A stretch of DNA of 15,831 nt from an uncultured Eubacteriales bacterium (GCA_949742895.1 CATJRT010000425.1:1-15831); one strand, 5' to 3'. Shown: positions 5,474 to 12,817, numbered from the stretch's first letter. Numbers and translations are program-made. Notes: generated by a model not told the origin, from the letters alone.

Positions 5474-7507
5474 TTATGCCCGCCGGAACTGCTTTTCAAG
5501 TTGCGTTTTCGCCAGCTCAATGGCCACCGGCCTGCCGTGGGGGCAATATTTTACTGCCCCGGACATGACCATGCGGGCCACCGCCTCCAGCTCCTGCGCA
5601 CCACTGCGCCAGCCGCCCTTGATGGCCGCCTTGCAGGCCATGGTGTGCAGCAGCTCGTCCTGGGCGGCGGCGGGGTCTGCCGTGCCCGTCACCCGCAGGC
5701 GGCGGGCCAGCTCCAGCAGCGCGGGCTCGATGTCCCCCGCCTCCAGGTAATCCGGTGCGGTGCGCACAGCCAGTGCGTTGGCCCCGAACTCCTCCACTTC
5801 AAAGCCGAAGCGTTCCAGCAGCGGCGTCTGCTCCAGCAGCGCCTCCCGCTCCTCCGGGGCAAGGGAAAAGGTGACGGGGCTTAGCAGCTCCTGCACCATG
5901 GGTTGGTAGTCTGCTGCCTTGAGCCGGTCGAAGTTAGTCCGCTCGTGGGCGGCGTGCTTGTCGATGAGCAGTGCCGTGTCTCCCTGCTCCACTATGATAT
6001 AGGTGCGGAACAGCTCTCCCCGGACGATCCACGGATCCTCCTGCACAGGGACGGGTTTTGGAGGCGCGGCGGAATCGGGTTGGCGTTCCGGCATGGGGAC
6101 CGGGCCAGGCTGTGCCGCTGGAACCGGCACTGGAGCCTCCGCCACAGGGGCGGGTGTTGGCGCAATGCCTACAGGTGTGGGCGGTGTAGGCGTGCCCACC
6201 ACCGGCTCTTCCGGCGGCAGAGGATCCACCCGCCGGAAGGGAGAGGGCTTGGCCTGAACAGGTGCGGGCGGTTCCGGAGCGTTTCTGTCAGGGGCGGCGG
6301 CTTCGGAAACGCGGTCCCCGGCAGCGGGACTCTGGATGGGCCGGGGCTTTGCCGCAGGAGCGGCAGTCCCACCGAAGCCGGGCAGCACCGGGTCTGGCCT
6401 GGGCGGCCCGCCCGCCCCGTCGTGAAGGGGCAGAGTGGCTTGATTAGAGGTGACGGTATCCTCCGTTTTTGCCGGGGGGATCTTTCCAGAGGCAGATACC
6501 ACCGCCTGGGGCCGGGTGCGGTCCCGGTCCAGGGCGGACAGCACGGCGTAGTACACCGTGGAGAACACCGCCTGCTCCCGCTGGAACTTGACCTCGGTCT
6601 TGGTGGGGTGGACGTTCACATCCACCTCGTGGGGTTTTACGGTGAGATGGATGACGCAGCCGGGGAAGCGGCCCACCATCTTCTGGTTTTTGTACGCCTC
6701 CTCCACTGCCGCCATCATCACACGGCTCTTGATGTACCGCCCATTGACGAAAAAGTGCTGGTAGCTCCGGCTTCCCCGGCAGCAGGAGGGCAGGGAGGCG
6801 AAGCCTTCGGTGCTCATCCCGTCTCCGGAGCCTTTGACGGGCAGGAAGCCCAGGGCGATGTCCCGGCCCATAACGGCATAAATGGCGCTTTTGAGCTGGC
6901 CGTCTCCGGGGGTGAGCAGTTCCTGCCTGCCGTCCCGGATGAACCTGACACTCAGCTCCGGGTGGGACAGGGCGGTGCGTTGGACTACGGCGAACACCGC
7001 CGCGCCCTCGGCGGCGTCCTTTTTCATGAATTTCAGCCGTGCCGGGGTGTTGAAGAACAGCTCCCGCACGGTCATGGTGGTGCCCCGGGGGCAGCCCGCC
7101 TCCTCCTGGCCTTCCACGACCCCAGCCACGACGGACAGGGCGGAGCCCAGTGGTTCCTCATCGGTGCGGGTGAGCAGCTCTATCCGGGACACGGCGGAGA
7201 TGGCGGCCAGCGCCTCTCCCCGGAAGCCCAGGGTGCCGATGGCCTCCAGGTCATATTCGGTGGCAATCTTGGAGGTGGCGTGGCGCAGGAAGGCGGTGGG
7301 GGCCTGAGCGGCGGGGATGCCGCAGCCGTTATCGGTGACACGAATGAGAGACATTCCGCCGTGGGCGATCTCCACCGTGACAGCTCCGGCTCCGGCGTCG
7401 ATTGCGTTTTCCATCAGCTCCTTCACTACGCTGGCAGGGCGCTCCACCACCTCGCCTGCCGCGATAAGGTCGGCTACATGAGGGTCAAGCTGTCGTATCA
7501 TTGGCAT
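5474..7507 (-). CDS. mutL: DNA mismatch repair protein MutL
   Basis: A 677-residue MutL with nicking-endonuclease signatures. The N-terminal GHKL ATPase domain carries KELMENAIDAGA (29-40; E33, N34), DNGCGI (59-64), ATSKI (77-81) and GFRGEAL (94-100). A Pro/Ala-rich linker of about 150 residues (roughly 350-500) follows. The C-terminal dimerisation domain holds DKHAAHERTNFD (516-527), the metal-binding endonuclease motif usually written DQHA-x2-E-x4-E, here with K and a final D. QELLSP (539-544) matches the beta-clamp-binding pattern, and CPHGRP (655-660) is the zinc-site motif. These features place it with the endonuclease MutL of bacteria that lack MutH. ATG 7507 has GAGGT 7 bases upstream, overlapping the end of dtd (3-bp gap). 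mutS is not adjacent. Confidence 0.97.
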   Translation of the reverse strand: MPMIRQLDPHVADLIAAGEVVERPASVVKELMENAIDAGAGAVTVEIAHGGMSLIRVTDNGCGIPAAQAPTAFLRHATSKIATEYDLEAIGTLGFRGEALAAISAVSRIELLTRTDEEPLGSALSVVAGVVEGQEEAGCPRGTTMTVRELFFNTPARLKFMKKDAAEGAAVFAVVQRTALSHPELSVRFIRDGRQELLTPGDGQLKSAIYAVMGRDIALGFLPVKGSGDGMSTEGFASLPSCCRGSRSYQHFFVNGRYIKSRVMMAAVEEAYKNQKMVGRFPGCVIHLTVKPHEVDVNVHPTKTEVKFQREQAVFSTVYYAVLSALDRDRTRPQAVVSASGKIPPAKTEDTVTSNQATLPLHDGAGGPPRPDPVLPGFGGTAAPAAKPRPIQSPAAGDRVSEAAAPDRNAPEPPAPVQAKPSPFRRVDPLPPEEPVVGTPTPPTPVGIAPTPAPVAEAPVPVPAAQPGPVPMPERQPDSAAPPKPVPVQEDPWIVRGELFRTYIIVEQGDTALLIDKHAAHERTNFDRLKAADYQPMVQELLSPVTFSLAPEEREALLEQTPLLERFGFEVEEFGANALAVRTAPDYLEAGDIEPALLELARRLRVTGTADPAAAQDELLHTMACKAAIKGGWRSGAQELEAVARMVMSGAVKYCPHGRPVAIELAKTQLEKQFRRA

Positions 7508-7510
7508 GAT

Positions 7511-7945
7511 TTATACCTCGAGTAATATGGTCACTGGCCCGTCGTTCTGGGAGAATACCTGCATATCCGCCCCGAATTCGCCGTGCTCCACTGAAAAGCC
7601 CTTTTCCCGGCAGACCGTCATGAACCGTTCGTACAGCGGTATGGCCAGCTCCGGCCTGGCCGCGTGGGAGAAGCCGGGGCGGCGGGAGGAGGTGTCCGCA
7701 TACAGCGTAAACTGGCTCACCACCAGCAGCGCGCCTCCCACGGCGGCCAGATTCAGGTTCATCCTTTCGTTCTCGTCCTCGAATATCCGCAAGCCGCACA
7801 CCTTGTCAGCCATTTTGTCCGCAGCGGCCTCGGTATCCTCCGGGCCGACGCCCAACAGCACCAAAAAGCCCTGCCCGATGGTTCCGTTCACCGTTCCGCC
7901 AATCTCCACCCGTGCGTTCTTCACCCGCGTTACCACAGCGCGCAT
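7511..7945 (-). CDS. dtd: D-aminoacyl-tRNA deacylase
   Basis: A 144-residue cytoplasmic proofreading enzyme that removes D-amino acids (and glycine mis-attached to tRNA-Ala) from tRNA. The full family length is present. The hallmark SQFTLYAD (77-84, including the catalytic-site T80) and the GP motif NDGPVT (134-139), which excludes L-amino acids, are both intact. The N terminus MRAVVTRVKNARVEI is typical of DTD. AAGGAGG lies 7 bases before the ATG and overlaps the stop codon of the upstream unknown gene (12-bp gap). mutL begins 3 bp after its stop, so the two are almost certainly co-translated from one mRNA. Confidence 0.97.
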   Translation of the reverse strand: MRAVVTRVKNARVEIGGTVNGTIGQGFLVLLGVGPEDTEAAADKMADKVCGLRIFEDENERMNLNLAAVGGALLVVSQFTLYADTSSRRPGFSHAARPELAIPLYERFMTVCREKGFSVEHGEFGADMQVFSQNDGPVTILLEV

Positions 7946-7957
7946 GGCCGTTCCTCC

Positions 7958-8593
7958 TTATGTATAATAGCCCTTCACGCCGATGCCAATGGCGGCCCAG
8001 CGGGTCAGACCGGTTTCATAGTCGATTTCCTCCGGGCTGAGGGGCCTGCCCTCGAGCCGGGCCTCGCCGATCATCTCGGAGACGTCGTCCGGAACGCGCT
8101 CCCGATAAACGCCGGTTTCCAAATTCAAAAAGGTACAGGAGTAGCAGTTGACGCCGATGTCGATGGGGCCGCAGTTTTTGGCCTTCAGCAGATCGTATAT
8201 CGCCTCCGGAGCGGCCTGAAATACGGCCAGACCGTCGATGAACGGCTGGAGCGCGCCCTCCGGCCCGCCCAGCAGCTCGATGAACTCCACCCGGCCCTGG
8301 CCGTCGAAGTCCAGGCGCAGCTCGTTGTTGAAGTAAAACCAATGAGGGCCAGCCGGCAGCGGCTCCGACTCCGTCGGTGGGGCGGCCAGACCGCCAATGA
8401 CCGCTGCCGGCCCGTCCTGACCGCCAAGCAGTGTAAGGGGACACTCCTCCGCCCAGGGGCTGGCGGCGCTGTCCCTGCTACCCAGGGGCCTGCCCAGCGC
8501 CCGCTCCACATCTGCCCTGGTATCTCCCAGCCGGACGGTTCGGCCGTCCAGGATCATGCCGGTCAGCGGGATCAATTCCACTGTATGCGCCAT
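7958..8593 (-). CDS. Unrecognised cytoplasmic protein (211 aa)
   Basis: I do not recognise this family. The protein has no signal peptide or membrane segment. It starts with a short strand-rich part (VELIPLTGMILDGRTVRLGDTRADVERALGR, residues 5-35), then a second strand-rich part (HWFYFNNELRLDFDGQGRVEFIELLGG, about 84-110) and a C-terminal part with NCGPIDIGVNCYSC (about 139-152) and WAAIGIGVKGYYT at the end. The DTRADVERALG phrase resembles the small alpha-beta folds of SmpA-like and immunity-type proteins, but that is a weak resemblance. Its ATG directly abuts the TAA of the SdpI-family gene, and its ribosome site lies inside that gene, so the two are translationally coupled and may act together. 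Confidence 0.75.
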   Translation of the reverse strand: MAHTVELIPLTGMILDGRTVRLGDTRADVERALGRPLGSRDSAASPWAEECPLTLLGGQDGPAAVIGGLAAPPTESEPLPAGPHWFYFNNELRLDFDGQGRVEFIELLGGPEGALQPFIDGLAVFQAAPEAIYDLLKAKNCGPIDIGVNCYSCTFLNLETGVYRERVPDDVSEMIGEARLEGRPLSPEEIDYETGLTRWAAIGIGVKGYYT

Positions 8594-8986
8594 TTAATAC
8601 TGCCTCCTGACTCCGTTCTCATCAAAGTGTTTCTTCAGCGCCCGCTCCACCGGGATCATGGACAGCAGCAGGATCACCACCTCCGCCGTTGTGATGGGCA
8701 GGCTCCACATACACATACCGTCAATGGTGGGGCACAGCAGGGTCAGCCCCAGGCACACCACAACCGGCGGCACCATGGCGAACCCCCACCGCCCCCAGAC
8801 CTCCCCCATCTTCCGCTGGGCGAAGTCCCAGGCGTCCCGGCTTTTCATGGATCGGGTTGTGCGGTAGCCAAACCAGGCGTTGGACTCTTTCGGCGGGTTG
8901 GCCCGGAACCGACGCCCGTACCAGACCGCCACTGCCGGAATCAGAAGATTGCAGACCAGCATAAATGTCCACATGGCCAGCTTCAT
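8594..8986 (-). CDS. SdpI/YhfL family membrane protein
   Basis: A 130-residue membrane protein with three hydrophobic segments (about 5-24, 66-86 and 92-113). Between the first and second lies NAWFGYRTTRSMKSRDAWDFAQRKMG (36-61), the conserved N-x-x-FGYRT-x-x-S...W motif of the SdpI/YhfL family (PF13630). In Bacillus, SdpI protects against the SdpC toxin and relays a signal to the SdpR repressor, but most family members are uncharacterised and this one lacks the N-terminal half of full SdpI. ATG 8986 is chosen because AGGAGG lies 8 bases upstream; an in-frame GTG at 8995 overlaps that ribosome site. It starts 12 bp after mnmE and touches the next gene. Confidence 0.87.
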   Translation of the reverse strand: MKLAMWTFMLVCNLLIPAVAVWYGRRFRANPPKESNAWFGYRTTRSMKSRDAWDFAQRKMGEVWGRWGFAMVPPVVVCLGLTLLCPTIDGMCMWSLPITTAEVVILLLSMIPVERALKKHFDENGVRRQY

Positions 8987-8998
8987 CAAAAGCACCTC

Positions 8999-10414
8999 CT
9001 ATTTTCCCACGCAGAACCGTTCAAAGATGCGGGCCGTTACGTCCTCCCGGACGGTGCGGCCCGTCAGCTCGCCCAGGGCGGACATGGCCTCCTCCACGTC
9101 GGCTACCGCCACGTCTGGGGCCAGTCCGGCGCAGAGTGCCTGCGCCCCCCGCTCCACCGCCGCCCGGGCGCGGCCCGCCGCCTCCGCCTGCCGGGCGTTG
9201 GTGAGCATGGCCCCGGCCTGCGTGTCCGTGTCTTGGGGGAACAGCGCCGCCACCGCCTGCTCTAATTTGTCCATGCCCTCGCCAGTCTTGGCGGACAGTT
9301 CCACATTGGCGGCAAATGCAGCGTTCTTTTCAGCCAGCACGATAGGGCCGCTGCCGCTGCCGATGACGCAGCCCACGGCGCGGCTGTTTCGGGTCAAATC
9401 CTTTTTCGCGGCGACAAAGATCCAGGGCTTCCCCGTCTCCGCCGCCGCACGCAGGATATCCAGATCCTCGCGGGTGATCTCGCCGGACGCGTCCACAACC
9501 ACCAAAATCAGCTCCGCCCGGTTCAGCGCTGCACGGCTTCGCTCCACCCCTAAACGCTCCACCTCGTCGCCGGTATCCCGCAGGCCTGCCGTGTCGATAA
9601 GCCGCAGGGTTACGCCGCCGAAGCTCACCCGCTCCTCCACCGTGTCCCGGGTGGTGCCGGGTATGTCGGTGACGATGGCCCGCTCATAGCCCAGCAGGGC
9701 GTTGAACAGGGTGGACTTGCCCGCGTTGGGCCGGCCCACGATGGCGCAGGGGATGCCCTCGTTCAACAGCCGCCCACGTTGGTAGGTGGAGGCCAGCGCG
9801 TCCAGCTCCGCCGCCGCGTGGTTCAGCCCCTCTGCCAGCTCCTCCGCCTCAAAGGGCTCGATGTCTTCGTCCGGGTAGTCCAGCACGGCGTGGAAGTGGG
9901 CGCACAGGCCGGTGAGCTGATCGTAGATGCCGTCCACCGCGCCGGCCAGCGCCCCGCCGAGCTGGCCCGCCGCCTGCCGCACCGCCGCCGGGGTTTCGGC
10001 GTGGATGAGGTCGGCCACCGCCTCGGTGCGGGTCAGGTCCAGCCTGCCGTTGAGGAAGGCCCGGCGGGTGAATTCCCCCGGCAGAGCCTGCCGCGCTCCG
10101 GCGGTGAACAGGGCCTCCAGCCCCAGGGGCAGCGCGGCGGGGGAGCCGTGACATTGCAGTTCGGCGGTGTCCTCCCCGGTGTAGCTGCCGGGGGCATGGG
10201 ACACGGTACACAGGCAGTGGTCGATGACTGCGCCGTCTGCGTCCCGCAGTGCGCCGTACACCAACATCCGGTCGGGACGTGCGCCCATGGGCCCGCCGTG
10301 AAAGGGGGTGAACACCCGGTCCGCAGCGGCGATGGAACCCGGCCCGGACAGGCGGAGTATGCCGATGGCGGAGGGGAGCAGCGGGGTGGCGATGGCGGCG
10401 ATGGTGTCGTTCAT
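8999..10414 (-). CDS. mnmE: tRNA modification GTPase MnmE
   Basis: A 471-residue GTPase that works with MnmG to install the carboxymethylaminomethyl group (or aminomethyl) at U34 of certain tRNAs. The N-terminal folate-binding domain begins NDTIAAIATPL and contains GEFTRRAFLNGRLDLT (113-128). The inserted G domain has G1 GRPNAGKST (227-235), G2 around TT (254-255) and G3 DTAG (274-277). The G4 position reads AKKD (336-339) instead of NKxD, an unusual loss of the base-specifying Asn. The C terminus is CVGK (468-471), the expected C-x-GK that supplies the catalytic Cys. ATG 10414 is used because AAGGAG lies 8 bases upstream and homologues begin here. It is the first gene of the operon. mnmG, its usual neighbour near the origin, is absent. 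Confidence 0.97.
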   Translation of the reverse strand: MNDTIAAIATPLLPSAIGILRLSGPGSIAAADRVFTPFHGGPMGARPDRMLVYGALRDADGAVIDHCLCTVSHAPGSYTGEDTAELQCHGSPAALPLGLEALFTAGARQALPGEFTRRAFLNGRLDLTRTEAVADLIHAETPAAVRQAAGQLGGALAGAVDGIYDQLTGLCAHFHAVLDYPDEDIEPFEAEELAEGLNHAAAELDALASTYQRGRLLNEGIPCAIVGRPNAGKSTLFNALLGYERAIVTDIPGTTRDTVEERVSFGGVTLRLIDTAGLRDTGDEVERLGVERSRAALNRAELILVVVDASGEITREDLDILRAAAETGKPWIFVAAKKDLTRNSRAVGCVIGSGSGPIVLAEKNAAFAANVELSAKTGEGMDKLEQAVAALFPQDTDTQAGAMLTNARQAEAAGRARAAVERGAQALCAGLAPDVAVADVEEAMSALGELTGRTVREDVTARIFERFCVGK

Positions 10415-10449
10415 GTTCAGGCTCCTTGCTGCAAATCTATGTGCATAGA

Positions 10450-10478
10450 ATGATAGCATAGATTCCGCGCTTTTTCAA
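10450..10478 (-). promoter_or_regulatory. Promoter of the mnmE operon
   Basis: Read on the minus strand: TTGAAA (10478-10473), a 17-bp spacer and TATCAT (10455-10450). Each box matches five of six consensus bases. The start site would fall near 10443, about 30 bases before the mnmE ATG. No other convincing promoter or terminator is seen within the eight-gene run down to 3265, where gaps are 0-21 bp. Confidence 0.75.
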
Positions 10479-10504
10479 CACCGGGTCAAAGTCCTTCGTC
10501 CGAC

Positions 10505-10538
10505 AAAAAACCTCTCTGTTGACAACGCAACAGAGAAG
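10505..10538 (-). terminator. Intrinsic terminator of the zinc-ribbon gene
   Basis: On the minus strand CTTCTCTGTTG (10538-10528) pairs with CAACAGAGAGG (10521-10511) around a six-base loop, with one G-U pair, followed by six T (10510-10505). It lies 20 bp after the zinc-ribbon gene and upstream of the mnmE promoter, so it isolates the two units. Confidence 0.9.
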
Positions 10539-10558
10539 CTTCCAGTTTGTTCAAAAAT

Positions 10559-10954
10559 TCAGCATTTTTCCTCAAAGGTTGCCCCGCAGGAGCGGCAGTG
10601 GACGGTGATGCGGCCCTTGCCGCGGGGCACCCGCATCTGCTGACCGCAGTTTGGGCATTTGAAATAGCGGTGCTCCTTGTCCTTCGCCCTGGCCCGGAAG
10701 GCGCTGAACCGGCGGATGAGGGGGCGGACAATTTGGAGAAAGCGGGCGTTTTCCGCCCGGCGGCGGGGCAGGGTTCGGGAAAGAGCGCGAAACAGTGAGA
10801 AAAATACCAGGCTTACAGCCAAAAGCTCCAGAAATACCAGCCTGGTGAACAGGAATATCACATAGAGGGAGACATACAGCACCATAAGGAACACATTGAA
10901 CTGGTCTTCGCCGTAGCGCCCTGTCATAAACCGGGTCAGCCATTGACGGATCAT
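10559..10954 (-). CDS. Membrane-anchored zinc-ribbon protein
   Basis: A 131-residue protein with two hydrophobic segments (about residues 19-58, VFLMVLYVSLYVIFLF and VFLELLAVSLVFFSLF). A basic stretch (RTLPRRRAEN...RRFSAFRARAKDKEH) and a C-terminal zinc ribbon, CPNCGQQMRVPRGKG then CRSCGATF, follow. The two CxxC pairs would bind one zinc. The basic middle and the ribbon should lie in the cytoplasm. Similar small zinc-ribbon membrane proteins are common in Clostridia without a known function. ATG 10954 is set by AGGAGG 9 bases upstream; longer readings run back through the promoter. The gene stands alone with its own promoter (11007-11035) and terminator (10505-10538). Confidence 0.85.
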   Translation of the reverse strand: MIRQWLTRFMTGRYGEDQFNVFLMVLYVSLYVIFLFTRLVFLELLAVSLVFFSLFRALSRTLPRRRAENARFLQIVRPLIRRFSAFRARAKDKEHRYFKCPNCGQQMRVPRGKGRITVHCRSCGATFEEKC

Positions 10955-11006
10955 GGGCGCACACCTCCTGTAGCCTGATGCATGAGGCCTTGTTTGGAAT
11001 AGTACT

Positions 11007-11035
11007 ATGATAGCGCTCCAATTTGGCGTAGTCAA
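11007..11035 (-). promoter_or_regulatory. Promoter of the zinc-ribbon gene
   Basis: Read on the minus strand: TTGACT (11035-11030), a 17-bp spacer and TATCAT (11012-11007). Both boxes match five of six consensus bases. The start site near 11000 gives a leader of about 45 bases. It is divergent from the padR promoter at 11106-11134. Confidence 0.75.
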
Positions 11036-11105
11036 TGGGAAAACCGTAAACAAAATGTGAATTATCCCGGTGTGAACCGCCCAAAAAGGATTTTTCTTGT
11101 GCCTA

Positions 11106-11134
11106 TTGACAAACTCGATATTCGAGAATATACT
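11106..11134 (+). promoter_or_regulatory. Promoter of the padR-DUF2812 operon
   Basis: TTGACA (11106-11111), a 17-bp spacer and TATACT (11129-11134), a near-consensus promoter. The spacer is occupied by the first 13-bp operator (11114-11126), so a bound repressor would block polymerase directly. Confidence 0.85.
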
Positions 11135-11158
11135 AAGGACAGATGCTCGAATATCGAG
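11114..11158. promoter_or_regulatory. Paired palindromic PadR operators
   Basis: CTCGATATTCGAG (11114-11126) and CTCGAATATCGAG (11146-11158) are exact reverse complements of each other, and each is a near-perfect palindrome about a central A/T. Their centres are 32 bp apart, three helical turns. One lies between the -35 and -10 boxes, the other between the start site and the ribosome site (11162-11167). This is the layout expected for autorepression by the PadR protein encoded next. Confidence 0.8.
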
Positions 11159-11175
11159 AACAGGAGGGGCGGACA

Positions 11176-11499
11176 ATGCCCAGAGCGAAATTCCAGACCC
11201 TGACGGAGCAGATGTTTTACGTCCTGCTGTGCCTGCGGGAGGAGTGCTGCGGTATGGACATTTTGGACCGGGTGCCGTCCATGACAGGTGGGCGGGTGAG
11301 CGTAGGTTCGGGCACGCTCTACAACCTGCTGGAGCAGTTCTGCGGAGTGGGGATGATTCGGGAGACCCGGGTGGAGGGCCGGAAACGCAGCTATATCCTG
11401 ACGGATTACGGCAGGCGGACGCTGGACAAGGAATATGAGCGTATCCGCGCCCAGGCGGAGGACTACCGCCGGGCGCTGGGGAAGGAGGAAGGACGATGA
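11176..11499 (+). CDS. PadR family transcriptional regulator
   Basis: A 107-residue winged-helix repressor of the PadR type. TEQMFYVLLCLREECCGMDILDRV (10-33) forms the first helices, VSVGSGTLYNLLEQFCGVGMI (41-61) is the recognition helix with the family's GTLY signature, and ETRVEGRKRSYILTDYGRRTL (63-83) is the wing and following helix. The short C terminus is the dimerisation helix typical of the small PadR subfamily. ATG 11176 is used because AGGAGG lies 8 bases upstream; codons further upstream lie in the operator. Its stop overlaps the start of the DUF2812 gene (ATGA), so the pair is translationally coupled. In this arrangement the PadR protein usually controls its DUF2812 partner's expression. 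Confidence 0.93.
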   Translation: MPRAKFQTLTEQMFYVLLCLREECCGMDILDRVPSMTGGRVSVGSGTLYNLLEQFCGVGMIRETRVEGRKRSYILTDYGRRTLDKEYERIRAQAEDYRRALGKEEGR

Positions 11500-12809
11500 A
11501 GGACACAAAGCGGCGGTTCGAATGGCTTTCCTTTTACGACCACACCGGCATCGAACGACATCTGGAGGAGATGGCGGCCCAGGGCTGGCTGCTGGAGCGG
11601 ATTGGGAGCTTCACCTGGTGCTACCGCAGGACGGAGCCGAAAAAGCTGGCGTTCAGCGTGAGCTATTTTTCCGGGGCGTCCCAGTTCGACCCGGGGCCCA
11701 GCCCGGAGCAGGAGGCATTTTATGACCTGTGCGCCCACACCGGCTGGACCCTGGCGGCCGCCTCTGCCCAGATGCAGATCTTTTACAATGAGCGGCCCGA
11801 TCCCACGCCCATCGACACCGACCCGGAGCAGGAGGTGAAGGCCATCCACCGCTCGGCCAAAAGGAGCTGGCTACCATCCCAGATTCTGCTGCTGGCGGTG
11901 GGGGTGCTGAACCTGGCACAGTACCTGTGGCGGCTGTTCGACGACCCCGTCACCACCCTGGCCAGTCCCCTTCTCCTGCTTTGCCTTGTGCTCTGGCCTG
12001 TGGTCATCCTGCTGGTCGGGGCGGATATGGCCACATATTTCCGCTGGCGGCGCAGGGCGCTGAAGGCGGCGGAGCAGGGGGACTTCCTGGCCACCAGAAG
12101 CCACCCCCTGTTCCAGAAGCTGGCCCTGGCGGTGGTGCTGGCGGGGCTGGTGTGGTGCCTGCCCTGCCTCCGGGGCAGTTTGCTCACGGTGACGGTGACG
12201 ATGCTGATCTGTATGTTTGGGCTGGTGTTCGTGATAGTTCAGGTTCGGGAGTTGCTAAAGCGGAAAGGGGTCCCGGCAGGGGTCAATCTGGCGGTCACAT
12301 TTGGGGCCTGCGTTGCCCTGCCCCTGTTGACAGTGACGCTGGTGACGGCCCTTGTGCTGACGGTGGGCGGCGGGGGCCAGGACCCCAGCGGACTGCCCCT
12401 GACCCTGCCCGAGCTGCTGGGACAGCCCGACGAGGGGGACTATGTGTGCTACCAGAATTTCAGCCAGTCTCCCCTGCTGGAGCTGGTGAGTGCCAACCAG
12501 CAGCTTGAGGGGGACAGGCGCGGCATGAATTACGGCGTGACGGTGGTGAAGCTCCCCATGCTCTACGATCTGTGCAGGGACAGCTATCTGCACCAGTGGG
12601 ATGACGACGGCTTTTGGAACCGCTCCTATGTGCCTGTGAGCGCCGCCCCTTGGGGCGCGGTGGAGGTGTACCAAGAGTATGACGCGGCGTATGGGCCGGA
12701 GGACTCCTACCTGCTGTGCTACCCGGACCGCATTGTGGCCATCGGCTTTGACTGGGAGCCCACGCAACCGCAGATGGCCCTTGTGGGGGAAAAGCTGGGG
12801 GGACAGTGA
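11496..12809 (+). CDS. DUF2812 membrane protein
   Basis: A 437-residue protein with the DUF2812 domain at its N terminus (about 1-100: KRRFEWLSFYDHTGIERHLEEMAAQGWLLERIG, then YNERPDPTPI). About five membrane segments follow (127-146, 156-176, 207-224, 227-249 and 265-290). The last ~147 residues are soluble and, counting membrane passes from a cytoplasmic N terminus, would lie outside the cell. DUF2812 proteins are typically encoded right after a PadR regulator, as here, and their molecular role is not established. The ATG overlaps the padR stop by four bases (ATGA), and GGAAGGACG just upstream can serve as ribosome site. The long outside-facing C-terminal part suggests envelope sensing or a surface interaction, which is inference. 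Confidence 0.88.
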   Translation: MKDTKRRFEWLSFYDHTGIERHLEEMAAQGWLLERIGSFTWCYRRTEPKKLAFSVSYFSGASQFDPGPSPEQEAFYDLCAHTGWTLAAASAQMQIFYNERPDPTPIDTDPEQEVKAIHRSAKRSWLPSQILLLAVGVLNLAQYLWRLFDDPVTTLASPLLLLCLVLWPVVILLVGADMATYFRWRRRALKAAEQGDFLATRSHPLFQKLALAVVLAGLVWCLPCLRGSLLTVTVTMLICMFGLVFVIVQVRELLKRKGVPAGVNLAVTFGACVALPLLTVTLVTALVLTVGGGGQDPSGLPLTLPELLGQPDEGDYVCYQNFSQSPLLELVSANQQLEGDRRGMNYGVTVVKLPMLYDLCRDSYLHQWDDDGFWNRSYVPVSAAPWGAVEVYQEYDAAYGPEDSYLLCYPDRIVAIGFDWEPTQPQMALVGEKLGGQ

Positions 12810-12817
12810 TTTTTCCG

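Noticed and set aside
5903..7525. Long plus-strand open frame (about 540 codons) opposite mutL
   Set aside because: It is antisense to a gene with intact MutL motifs. Its composition is Gly/Arg/His-rich as expected from GC-rich antisense codons, and no ribosome site or known motif is present.
7664..9265. Long plus-strand open frame opposite dtd, the unknown gene and SdpI gene
   Set aside because: It spans three well-supported minus-strand genes and has low-complexity antisense composition without domains.
10415..10459. Longer MnmE start at 10459
   Set aside because: The extra 15 codons overlap the -10 box; MnmE normally starts at NDTIAAIATPL, and AAGGAG precedes the ATG at 10414.
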